From Saprospiraceae bacterium (GTDB lineage: Bacteria > Bacteroidota > Bacteroidia > Chitinophagales > Saprospiraceae), in contig JADJGA010000003.1 of NCBI GenBank assembly GCA_016708265.1, positions 744,001-808,000 of the forward strand: 64,000 bases of DNA. The letters are read 5' to 3'. The notes under the pieces are model-generated. The model saw only the letters and a program-made list of their open reading frames with translations, was not told where the DNA came from and did no database searches. This document shows positions 25,825-34,247 of the stretch, piece after piece (positions within the stretch are counted from its first letter, which is position 1; each line of letters opens with the position of its first letter). Made by a program: the position numbers and the translations under genes.

Positions 25825-27689
25825 TTGGGGCGATTAAAAACAAAACTGGTAGGAAACACTACATCCAGCCCCCTGCAAAAAATCGATTATGCATATAATG
25901 TTAGAAACTGGATGAACAGGATAAACAATACAGCAAATCTAACTGATCTAGTGAATGATTTGTTTGCTTTCAGAATTAATTATGATTCTATTTCAAATAA
26001 TTATACAGATGTAATTAAACAATACAATAGTAATATCTGCGAAACATATTGGAAAACTTCTACCGATAATAAAGAACGAAGGTATGGCTATTTATATGAT
26101 GACCTCAACAGGATGAAAAATTCGTATTATAAAAATGTGACAACGGGTAGTATTTACAATACCTACAACGAGGGTTTAAGTTACGATAAAAATGGTAATA
26201 TCACATCATTGCAAAGAAACGGAGGAATTGAAGTTCAGAATTCAACGACCCAAATCGACAATATGACATATTATTATGATCCATTAATCAAAAACAGACT
26301 CATGAAAGTTATTGATGCCACAAATAATGTAAGTGGCTTCGATGATGATGGCACCGGCACGCTTGCTTCAGATCCTTCAAATGACTATGCTTACGATGCA
26401 TTTGGCAATATGACCAAGGATGAAAACAAAACTATCACTGCGATCACCTACGATCACCTCAATCTGCCCCTAAAGATAACTTTTTCAAGTGGTTATACAA
26501 TACAGTATATCTACGATGCGTTGGGTACAAAGATGAAGAAAACAGTTACTCAAGGCAGTACAGTGAATACAACAGAATATCTCAATGAATTCCAGTATCT
26601 GAACGGCACTCTTCAGTTTATACAACATGCCGAAGGATATGTGAAATATACAGTAGGAGGCAGTTCAGGTTTTTATAATTATGTATATCACATCAAGGAT
26701 CATCTTGGCAATATCAGGGTGTCATTTACCAAGCAACTGACCAATAACACTGCAAAACTGCTGAAAGAAAATCATTATTACCCCTTTGGGCTCAAACATC
26801 CATACAATAGTACAGAATTTGATTATTACTACAATACATCCACCAGTTCATTGAGCATAGGACCTATGACCAACTCAAACCGCTACCAGTACAACAGCAA
26901 AGAATGGCAGAATGAACTAAGTCTTAATCTTTATGACTACGGTGCTCGTATGTTTGATCCTGCTATCGGCAGATGGGGAGTTGTGGATCCTTTGGCAGAG
27001 AAATATCAATCCTGGAGTCCGTATAATTATGTGTATAATAATCCGCTGAAGTTTGTGGATCCGACGGGGATGGGACCTGATGATTCATATTATGATGAAG
27101 ATGGTAATTTTTTATATAAAGACAACAGGAAAACTGATTATATAAGGATTGTGAAAAATGAAAATCTTGATAAACTTTATCCAGAAATTTTGAAACATAA
27201 AGGAGATGAACGAAGCAGATTCCTTGATAGTTATTTTCAGAAGAATAGTACGCTTGCCAGTGATGCTGAAATTTCAGCCAAATCTTGGTCAAAAATCACA
27301 ACAGATGTTTTATATACAATGGATGAAGTAGATATTTCAAAACTTCATAATGGGCAGATATCAGTAATGAATTTTGGAAAAAAGATGAGTATAATGATCC
27401 AATTAATAGATTAAGCTTAGCCAATACTTATATTCAAGATAATAACAAGATTAAAATTTCTATTTATTTATGGGGCAGTAAAGCTGATAGATCTTTAAAC
27501 TCAGTTTCAAATATAAAAAACACATTAGGAATTCATGAGTATCTTGGGCATGGAATTAAAGGATATGGAGATACTACGTTTGATCATCATAAGGCTTATG
27601 AACTGCAAATGAAACATCCTACATGGAAAAATACTACCCCTGAATTTAAAGAACATATGTTATTGAATTATAAAAAATATAAAAATTAA
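25825..27689 (+). pseudogene. Rhs core fragment with HEYLGHG toxin tip (cassette A), frameshifted
   Basis: The frame enters mid-repeat at GRLKTKLVGN, with no signal peptide and no upstream Rhs body. YD-type repeats follow (YGYLYDDLNRMKNSYY, LSYDKNGNITSLQRNGG), then the Rhs-associated core: YIKDHLGNIRVSF in variant form, ENHYYPFGLKH, NLYDYGARMFDPAIGRWGVVDPLAE and YVYNNPLKFVDPTGM. After the core, the polymorphic tip starts at about residue 415. The frame ends at 27414, but adding one A to the six-A run at 27378-27383 continues it to 27689, with KADRSLNSVSNIK, then HEYLGHGIKGYGDTTFDHHKAYELQ. The His/Glu motif suggests a metal-dependent enzyme; that is inference. A lipoprotein gene, a likely immunity gene, starts 6 bases after the stop. 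Confidence 0.82.
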
Positions 27690-27695
27690 TGAAAT

Positions 27696-28250
27696 ATGAA
27701 TAAAAATTTATTGAAATTTTTTATTGTTATCCTAGTGTTGATTTCATGTTCAGGTTGTAATAGGAATAGTGCTGAAGGGAAAAAAGGTATCAATATTTCA
27801 TTAGCAAAAGTTTATACCAACTTAACTATCAACCAACTTGATACTTTTTTTAGATTACCAAATCTTTCTTTTATGTTAATTTTTGAAAATGGAGGTGACT
27901 CTATGTATCATTTATCTTTTAATGAAATGTTCGGCTCAATTAACAATAATAAAAGCTTTTATGCCCTTCTAAATTGTTCAAACAATGATAGCATCAGGTT
28001 AAATTTATATCCACATTCGAGTTTAGAACAAATCCTATCTGGAAAATCTGTTGATACAGTATTTTTTAAAGCTAAATCACAGGACATTATAAATGAATTT
28101 GAAAAATGTAGTGACGAATATTTAGGCAAATTATTAGAAAAATATACAAGAAATATGACTTTCGTTTATAAAGATCCTTTAAATAAATTTAAAGTATCTT
28201 GCAACAGACAAGGATTTGAAGCACCCAAAGATAATTCTGCTATTGAATAA
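27696..28250 (+). CDS. Lipoprotein, candidate immunity protein for tip A
   Basis: A 184-residue lipoprotein with signal MNKNLLKFFIVILVLISCSGC and a lipobox around LISC/CSGC. The rest is a soluble domain (SLAKVYTNLTINQLDTFFRLP, then KYTRNMTFVYKD) that I do not recognise. Its ATG is 6 bases after the stop of the reconstructed tip A, the standard layout of a toxin-immunity pair. A lipid-anchored periplasmic immunity protein would suit a toxin acting in the periplasm or one that arrives there. The frame is intact, although the tip gene is frameshifted as read. Function assigned by position only. Confidence 0.6.
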   Translation: MNKNLLKFFIVILVLISCSGCNRNSAEGKKGINISLAKVYTNLTINQLDTFFRLPNLSFMLIFENGGDSMYHLSFNEMFGSINNNKSFYALLNCSNNDSIRLNLYPHSSLEQILSGKSVDTVFFKAKSQDIINEFEKCSDEYLGKLLEKYTRNMTFVYKDPLNKFKVSCNRQGFEAPKDNSAIE

Positions 28251-28314
28251 AATATTTTTTAATATATAACCTCAACTACTTAAAGTTTGCAACTTGAAAG
28301 GGATATAATTTGAT

Positions 28315-29010
28315 ATGGGCAAGTTGGGCTATTTATATGATGACCTCAACAGGATGAAAAATTCGTATTATAAAAATGTGACAACGGGTAGTATCTACAA
28401 TACCTACATCGAGGGATTAAGTTACGATAAAAATGGTAATATCACATCATTGCAAAGAAACGGAGGAATTGAAGTTCAGGGTTCAACTACAACTATCGAC
28501 AATCTGAATTATTCTTACGACACAGCAATAAAAAACAGACTGGTAAAAGTAAGTGATGCTACTAATAACATATCAGGTTTTAAAGATGATGCTGCTCCAG
28601 GTAATGATACTTCCAATGATTATGATTATGATGCAAATGGCAATATGACCAAAGATGAAAACAAGGCAATTACTGCCATAACATACAATCACCTGAATCT
28701 GCCTGTAAAGATAACATTCTCTACTGGTTATAAAATAGAATACCTCTATGATGCGTTAGGTACAAAAGTCAAAAAGACAGTGACACAGGGCAGTACAGTG
28801 GCTACAACAGAATACAGAGAAGGATTTCAATATCTCGGTGGAGTGCTTCAGTTCATACAGCATATTGAAGGTTATGTCAATTATCTGAATGCCGGAGGAG
28901 GCAAATACAATTATGTGTTTAATTATCTGGATCATCTGGGCAATGTCAGAGCCAGTTTTGCTAAGGATCCGGCTACTGGTCTTCCTAAAATACTGAAGGA
29001 AAACCATTAT
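28315..29010 (+). pseudogene. Orphan Rhs core fragment (cassette B)
   Basis: It restarts abruptly inside the YD repeats: from 28329, GGCTATTTATATGATGACC and on is nearly identical to the start of the same stretch in cassette A (26087 onward). It then diverges into a second core type (LKDDAAPGNDTSNDYDYDANGNM; LGTKVKKTVTQGSTVATTEY; NYLDHLGNVRASFAKDPATGLPK). It ends at KENHY, where the normal core would read KENHYYPFG, and runs into the hairpin repeat at 29011. The terminal core motif and any tip are missing. The ATG at 28315 is likely fortuitous. A displaced cassette rather than a functional gene. Confidence 0.8.
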
Positions 29011-29036
29011 TCGGTCGTTGTTGGTGTTTTCACCGA
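29011..29036 (+). repeat. Family 2 hairpin repeat at the cassette B break
   Basis: TTGTTGGTG and CACCGA(TAG) around a TTTT loop; the full form, with CACCGACAA, is at 32183 and 32376. It begins exactly where the Rhs core stops. Confidence 0.7.
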
Positions 29037-29298
29037 TAGGGAGATGGATAGAATGCATTGAATATTTCCGCTAACGTGAGTACCTTACCACCGAATTTCA
29101 GGCAAAAGCCGGAGATCCCTGGTTCGGAGTAGGCTGTGCCTACTTCGATGAATAACGACCAAAGCAAGATAATTAATAGACTCATTTTTCGTATTTGACA
29201 TAATGGTTTTTTATAAAATCAATTATTGAAAATAAAAAAGTCTCAAATGCAAATTTATAATATTTAAAAACTTTAATTTTGAGATTAATGTAAAATAA
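29037..29298 (+). other. Unassigned stretch between cassette B core and tip B tail
   Basis: No gene. A hairpin GAGTAGGC-TGT-GCCTACTTC lies at about 29127-29146. The following AT-rich part has many stops on the plus strand. The missing body of tip B should have been here. Confidence 0.4.
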
Positions 29299-29427
29299 AT
29301 CGGAGGAACAGCCTCCGCTGAACGAGTACTTACCAAAGATGGGCCAAATGCTCCATTGAAATTTGAGAAAGGAACAAAATATGGAAATAAACAAGTTTCT
29401 CCTGATAAATTATACATCAAAAGATGA
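29299..29427 (+). pseudogene. C-terminal remnant of an Rhs toxin tip (tip B)
   Basis: An open frame of about 42 codons reading RVLTKDGPNAPLKFEKGTKYG and ending DKLYIKR-stop. It aligns with the C-terminus of tip C (WVLTKDGYNSKLQFQKGIQYRD, ending PDKIYKK). It has no start. Its TGA stop (29425-29427) overlaps the ATG of the lipoprotein gene at 29424 as ATGA, the same coupling as in cassette C. It is the last piece of a degraded paralogue of tip C. Confidence 0.7.
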
Positions 29428-29975
29428 AAAAGGTAATAACATTATTAGTTTTGGTATCTGTTTTGTATTTATATTCTTGTACTCAAATTTGTATTAAGTA
29501 TAAATTTGAAGCAAATAATAAATTGCTATTTGAATTCGATAAAAACGATATTGAGTTTTATGACACATCCCAAGTCAGGGGATATATACAAATACATGAA
29601 ATCAGATTAAAAAAAGATTTTTATAAAGATTCAATATTAATTTTAGAATGTCCTGTAATTTTAATATGTGAAATCAATGGAAAAGAATATTTTCGGGCTA
29701 AACATTATACATTAACACAATCTCAACCAGGTTTGGGTGTATTTTACCATTTTGATCCTGATTGTAGCAATAAATGGAATTTCAATGAGACAGATGCCAC
29801 AGGAGCATATAGAGGTGATACTTTTAAAATTTTTACAAATAATGAATGTAATTCAATTGAATTATTTCATGAAAAAAAAGAGATTGTAAGTCATTTAGAA
29901 GATTATTACAATAAGCAAGAATACTTTCGTAACTACACAGATACGGCCAGGTTAGCACATGAAATCCTTTTTTGA
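29424..29975 (+). CDS. Candidate immunity lipoprotein B
   Basis: A 183-residue lipoprotein (MKKVITLLVLVSVLYLYSC lipobox), a clear paralogue of 31247-31837: both carry IEFYDTSQ, RGY-QIHEIRL-KDFYKDSIL, FHFDP/YHFDP and NECNSIEL. It overlaps the stop of the tip B remnant by 4 bases (ATGA), so it is probably its immunity gene, kept after the toxin was lost. The frame ends RLAHEILF at 29975, but removing one T from the run at 29968-29973 would extend it through DPYYINALKESGVQIK to 30024, matching the paralogue. So it is either slightly truncated or affected by a base-calling error. No known domain recognised. Confidence 0.65.
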   Translation: MKKVITLLVLVSVLYLYSCTQICIKYKFEANNKLLFEFDKNDIEFYDTSQVRGYIQIHEIRLKKDFYKDSILILECPVILICEINGKEYFRAKHYTLTQSQPGLGVFYHFDPDCSNKWNFNETDATGAYRGDTFKIFTNNECNSIELFHEKKEIVSHLEDYYNKQEYFRNYTDTARLAHEILF

Positions 29976-30059
29976 TCCTTATTACATCAATGCATTGAAG
30001 GAAAGTGGGGTGCAGATAAAATGAGAGCCTGAGTATTTTTTATATAGGCTATTCTCAAT

Positions 30060-31247
30060 CTACCCCTAAAGATAACTTTTTCAAGTGGTTATACAATACA
30101 GTATATCTACGATGCGTTGGGTACAAAGATGAAGAAGACAGTGACACAGGGCAGTACAACAAATACTACAGAATACCTTGGTGATTTCCAGTATCTGAAT
30201 GGCACACTTCAGTTTATACAACATGCCGAAGGATATGTGAAATATACAGCAGGAGGCAGTTCCGGTTTTTACAATTATGTGTATCACATCAAGGATCATC
30301 TTGGCAATATCAGGGTGTCATTTACCAAGCAACTTACCAATAACACTGCAAAACTGCTGAAAGAGAATCATTATTACCCATTTGGGCTCAAACATCCATA
30401 CAACAGTACAGAATTTGATTATTACTACAATACATCCACCAGTTCATTGAGCATAGTACCTATGACCAACTCAAACCGCTACCAGTACAACAGCAAGGAA
30501 TGGCAAAACGAACTCAGTCTCAATCTCTACGACTACGGAGCCCGTATGTTTGATCCGGCTATAGGCAGATGGTGAGTTGTGGATCCGCTGGCAGAGAAGT
30601 ATGGGGCATGGAGTCCATATAATTATGTGTATAATAATCCATTGAAGTATGTGGATCCTACGGGGATGGAGGGGGAGTGGTATCCGGAATATGATGAAAA
30701 GAATAGAAAAATAAACTTAGTCAAAGAGACAGGAGATACCAAAAAATCTTTAGAGAAATGGGCAAACGGAGCATTTAGTGTTAAGCAGGTATCTGATCTA
30801 TATAACAGCATGTCTGAAGATGGAAAGATCGATATGAGCAATACATTCATCGGAAAATTTGCGGAAGGATTTTTAGCCGACCAGGATGAATTTAATTGTT
30901 TCTCGGAAGTAGCAAATGGAATTAAAGGTAATACCAGAGATAAATATGGAGAAGGACGTGGGAGTGATATTAAAAACCTCAGTAAAATAGGATATAAGGA
31001 ATCTGCTTTAAATGAAGAATCACTAAAAACTGCTCAACCTTTTAAAAGTGCTTTTGGATATACTATGAAGGATTCGGATGGTGATTATTATGGTGATGGC
31101 AAATTGGAACATGTTGAAATAAATGCTGGCAAGGATAGTTAAGACACTACATGGGTTTTGACCAAAGATGGTTACAATAGTAAATTGCAGTTTCAAAAAG
31201 GTATTCAATATAGGGATCAAACTCCGGACAAAATATATAAAAAGTGA
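30060..31247 (+). pseudogene. Rhs core fragment with Cys/His toxin tip (cassette C), two nonsense codons
   Basis: It starts mid-core at LPLKITFSSGYTIQYIYD, shares type A core sequence, and reaches YDYGARMFDPAIGRW. The next codon is TGA (30573-30575) where cassette A has GGA. The same frame continues VVDPLAEKYGAWSPYNYVYN, VDPTGM, then a tip of about 190 codons with FNCFSEVANGIKG and LEHVEINAGKDS. A second in-frame stop, TAA at 31140-31142, is followed in frame by DTTWVLTKDGYNSKLQFQKG up to the natural end at 31245-31247. The Cys ... HVEI ... TKDG order resembles papain-like or NlpC/P60-type cysteine hydrolases; this is inferred. The stop overlaps the immunity ATG (ATGA as TGATG). Confidence 0.8.
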
Positions 31248-31837
31248 TGAAAATGAAATGTTTTATAATTGGGCTTTTAATATTAGCACTTTCTTCTTGT
31301 GCTAAAAGTCAGATTAAGTTTACACTTTTAGCAAATGAAAAACCTGTAATGGTTATTTTGCCAAAAGATATTGAATTCTATGATACTTCTCAAATTAGAG
31401 GATATACCCAAATTCATGAAATAAGACTAATAAAGGACTTTTATAAAGATTCTATTTTGACTTTGCTATGTCCATTAAACATGATTTGTGAAATAGATGG
31501 CAAAGAGTTTTTTAGGGCTGACCATTTTTTCCTTACACGATCAGAACCAACACTGGCAGTAAATTTTCATTTTGATCCCTCATGTATTAATAAATGGAGA
31601 TTTAATGAAACAGAAGCAGGAGTTTATAGAGGCGATACAGTTTTCATTTATACAAGAAATGAGTGTAATTCAATTGAATTACTGCATAGCAGAAATGAAA
31701 TAAAGGAAAATAAGAAGTATTATAAAAAGCAAAAATATTTTAAAAACTATATAAAAAAGAATCGCTTAGCTCATGAGTTATTAGGTGATCCTTATTACAT
31801 TAATGCATTGAAAGAAAGCGGTGTGAAGATAAAGTGA
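31247..31837 (+). CDS. Candidate immunity lipoprotein C
   Basis: A lipoprotein of about 196 residues from the ATG at 31247 (signal MKMKCFIIGLLILALSSC with lipobox ALSSC). It shares conserved blocks with lipoprotein B: IEFYDTSQ, RGYTQIHEIRL, KDFYKDSIL, FNETEAGVYRGDT and NECNSIEL, ending DPYYINALKESGVKIK. The start codon overlaps the stop of tip C, so translation is coupled. The frame is intact although the toxin frame carries two stops: the usual outcome when the toxin decays but protection is still useful. The family is unknown to me; the role is inferred from position and pairing. Confidence 0.68.
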   Translation: MKMKCFIIGLLILALSSCAKSQIKFTLLANEKPVMVILPKDIEFYDTSQIRGYTQIHEIRLIKDFYKDSILTLLCPLNMICEIDGKEFFRADHFFLTRSEPTLAVNFHFDPSCINKWRFNETEAGVYRGDTVFIYTRNECNSIELLHSRNEIKENKKYYKKQKYFKNYIKKNRLAHELLGDPYYINALKESGVKIK

Positions 31838-31870
31838 GAGCCTAAGGATTTTTTATATTGGATATTCTCA

Positions 31871-32182
31871 ATCTACCCTAAAGATAACTTTTTCAAGTGG
31901 TTATACAATACAATACCTCTATGATGCGTTAGGTACAAAAGTCAAAAAGACAGTGACACAGGGCAGTACAGTGACAACAACAGATTATAGGGAAGAATTT
32001 CAATATCTCAGTGGAGTGCTTCAGTTCATACAGCATGCTGAGGGTTATGTCAATTATCTGAATGCCGGAGGAGGTAAATACAATTATGTATTTAATTATC
32101 TGGATCATCTGGGCAATGTGAGAGCCAGTTTTGCTAAGGATCCGGCTACTGGTCTTCCCAAAATCCTGAAGGAAAACCATTA
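31871..32182 (+). pseudogene. Orphan Rhs core fragment (cassette D)
   Basis: It starts at the same junction as cassette C (ATTCTCAATCTACC then CTAAAGATAAC), switches to the type B core (LGTKVKKTVTQGSTVTTTDY; NYLDHLGNVRASFAKDPATGLPK) and stops at KENHY, the same codon as cassette B, running into the family 2 hairpin. It has no tip or immunity gene. The shortest unit of the array. Confidence 0.78.
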
Positions 32183-32280
32183 TTCGGTCGTTGTTGGTGT
32201 TTTCACCGACAACAATCCTGATCTTCACAATAATGCCTATATTTTCAAAAATTTGTAACAGTTACCAAATACGCTTGTTC
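32183..32280 (+). repeat. Family 2 repeat, unit 1
   Basis: Hairpin TTGTTGGTG / CACCGACAA with a TTTT loop, then about 20 bases, AATGCCTAT, TTTGTAAC, and AATACGCTTGTT at the end. The closing word resembles AGCAATACGCT of family 1. Confidence 0.7.
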
Positions 32281-32813
32281 AAATTGTAGCTTAAATACTG
32301 ACATTATTTTCATTGAATATCATTTACAAAGCAACAACTTATTTTCAATTCTTAACTTGTTTAAAATATAGAAATTCAGTCGTTGTTTGTGTTTTCACCG
32401 ACAACAAGTCAGTGGCACAATTTCCTCAATTCATTATGGCAATGCCTATCGATTCATAAACTTGTAACCTTGATGAAATACGCTTGTTTTAAAAAACGCA
32501 ATAATCATGATAAAGTTATTGATAATTAAAACTTTAATCTTTTTTCTTGTTACTTTTTCTTTTAATCGATCGTAAATACTAAAACGCTGGAAATTTTACC
32601 ATATTTTTTCATTCTTTAATATTTTGAAAAGCTTTAAAATTCAGTTTCCACAATGAAAAAGTTATTTTCATTATTGAAATGACATGTTTTCAATACTTAA
32701 ATTCATTATCAAATAAAAAAAATTAAAATTTCTGAAATTTTTTTGAACAATAACTTGTTATATATTATTAATTATTATAATTTTACATTTATTTTACAGA
32801 CAAAATTATTCCT
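32281..32813. other. AT-rich intergenic region after the Rhs array, with family 2 repeat unit 2
   Basis: Unit 2 spans about 32376-32489: GTTGTTTGTG-TTTT-CACCGACAAC, then GGCAATGCCTATCGATTC, CTTGTAACCTTGATG and AAATACGCTTGTTTT. The remaining ~320 bases up to the SPOR gene are AT-rich with no gene seen. This marks the right end of the accessory island. Confidence 0.65.
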
Positions 32814-33410
32814 ATGGAAAGAATTTTAAAAATATTGATAATCAGTATTATTTCTTTTTTAATTGCTCTTTGGGTTATCACCGGCGTAAATTCCTGCAAT
32901 GACAAAAAAGTTGATCAGCTCGCTGAGACGGAAACCGATACTACCACTATGACAGGAGATACAGTTGAGCTGGCTGATGATATTTTCAGCGATGAGGTTG
33001 GCACGGATACAGATGCCATATCGAATACCGTTGCTCAAAACAACACTGCTGATAATTCTGAATTGACCAATTATGTCGGAGATGAAGAACCGACGGCAAA
33101 CGATGAAACAGTTGTAAAATCTGAACCAAAAAAAGAAGAATCAAAAAAAATTGCTGAATCAAAACCGGGTACTTCATCCAGACCTTACTTCATCGTCGCA
33201 GGTAATTATATCGACAAAAGCAACGCAGATGTGATGAAAAGAAAACTTCAGAAGCTGAATTTCAACAATGCCGAAGTTGTAAATTTTGATCTGTCTCAGT
33301 ACTTCACTGTGATTGCCGGAAGATATAATACTCAATCTGAAGCAGATAATCTGGCATCAAAGCTAAAAAACAAAGGTATTGATTGTTATGTAAAGAAAAG
33401 GCAAAACTGA
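32814..33410 (+). CDS. SPOR-domain membrane-anchored protein
   Basis: A 198-residue envelope protein. The hydrophobic N-terminus (ILKILIISIISFLIALWVITGVNSC) is either a signal anchor or a lipoprotein signal with Cys at about residue 28. A long acidic, Thr/Glu-rich linker runs to about residue 120. The C-terminal ~75 residues (RPYFIVAGNYIDKSNADVMKRKLQKLNF, FTVIAGRYNTQSEADNLASKLKNKGIDCYV) form a SPOR domain, which binds denuded glycan strands of septal peptidoglycan. It probably acts in cell division or wall remodelling. The SRAP gene starts 3 bases after its stop, so the two are in one operon. Confidence 0.85.
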   Translation: MERILKILIISIISFLIALWVITGVNSCNDKKVDQLAETETDTTTMTGDTVELADDIFSDEVGTDTDAISNTVAQNNTADNSELTNYVGDEEPTANDETVVKSEPKKEESKKIAESKPGTSSRPYFIVAGNYIDKSNADVMKRKLQKLNFNNAEVVNFDLSQYFTVIAGRYNTQSEADNLASKLKNKGIDCYVKKRQN

Positions 33411-33412
33411 CA

Positions 33413-34120
33413 ATGTGCGGAAGGGCAAGTCTGACCAGAAATGAAAAAGAACTTGAAGACAGGTTTGGTTCTTCATTTTACAGCGAAGATATAGAACGGT
33501 ACAATCCCGTTCCAAATTACAATATTGCTCCCGGACAATTTTTACCGCTTATAACAAACAGCGACCCCGGCCATTTCAATATTTTTAAATGGGGATTGAT
33601 CCCATTCTGGTCCAAAGACTCAAAATCAGCATATAAGCTCATTAACTCACGAGCTGAGACCCTTGAACAAAGTTCCGTATTCAAAAGTGCATTCCAGAGG
33701 AGAAGATGCCTTATTCCACTTGATGGGTTTTATGAATGGAAGATAAACGGAAAATCAAAAATACCATACAGAATTGTAAAGTCGGATTACAGTATTTTTT
33801 CTGCTGCAGGAATCTGGGAAAACTGGAAAACGCCGGAAGGAAATGAATTATTTACTTTCAGCATTATAACGGTTGAAGCAAATGAAACTGTCGCAAGACT
33901 TCATAACCGGATGCCAGCAATACTTTTTGCAGACGAAGAGAGATTTTGGATTGATGACAACATAACACTCAAGGAAGCCGGTTCATTATTGAAGCCCTAT
34001 CCTTCTGAACTTATATTTGCATATCCTGTTTCACAAAAAGTGAACAATGTGAGAAATAATACACCCGATCTATTAGTTGAAATATCCGAAGATCCGGTAT
34101 CTCAGGGTAAGTTGTTTTAA
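33413..34120 (+). CDS. SRAP-domain protein (YedK/HMCES-type abasic-site crosslinker)
   Basis: A 235-residue SOS-response-associated peptidase-fold protein. It begins MCGRASL: after Met removal Cys2 becomes the N-terminal nucleophile that crosslinks abasic sites in single-stranded DNA. I chose the ATG at 33413 for this reason; an upstream start (33383) would hide the cysteine. Other family residues are seen in YNIAPGQ, WGLIPFWSKD, LINSRAET (Asn), RRCLIPLDGFYEWK (Glu) and LHNRMPAIL (His). It acts in the cytoplasm to shield abasic sites. It is coupled to the SPOR gene, with a 2-base gap after its stop. Confidence 0.93.
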   Translation: MCGRASLTRNEKELEDRFGSSFYSEDIERYNPVPNYNIAPGQFLPLITNSDPGHFNIFKWGLIPFWSKDSKSAYKLINSRAETLEQSSVFKSAFQRRRCLIPLDGFYEWKINGKSKIPYRIVKSDYSIFSAAGIWENWKTPEGNELFTFSIITVEANETVARLHNRMPAILFADEERFWIDDNITLKEAGSLLKPYPSELIFAYPVSQKVNNVRNNTPDLLVEISEDPVSQGKLF

Positions 34121-34247
34121 ATTTATCGGGATATTGTTTCTTTTTAAAAAAATTGTAAAAAAAAACAAACAGTTAGTTAAAATATTGGTGCTAAATTGAT
34201 ATTTTTGTGGAAATAATAACAGAACAATATTTTAAAAAAAATAATAT

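Noticed and set aside
30573..30575. TGA read as a sense codon in cassette C
   Set aside because: The cassette A equivalent is GGA, many genes in the window use TGA as a normal stop (for example the lipoprotein and SPOR genes), and a second stop (TAA) lies in the same tip. A plain nonsense mutation is simpler.
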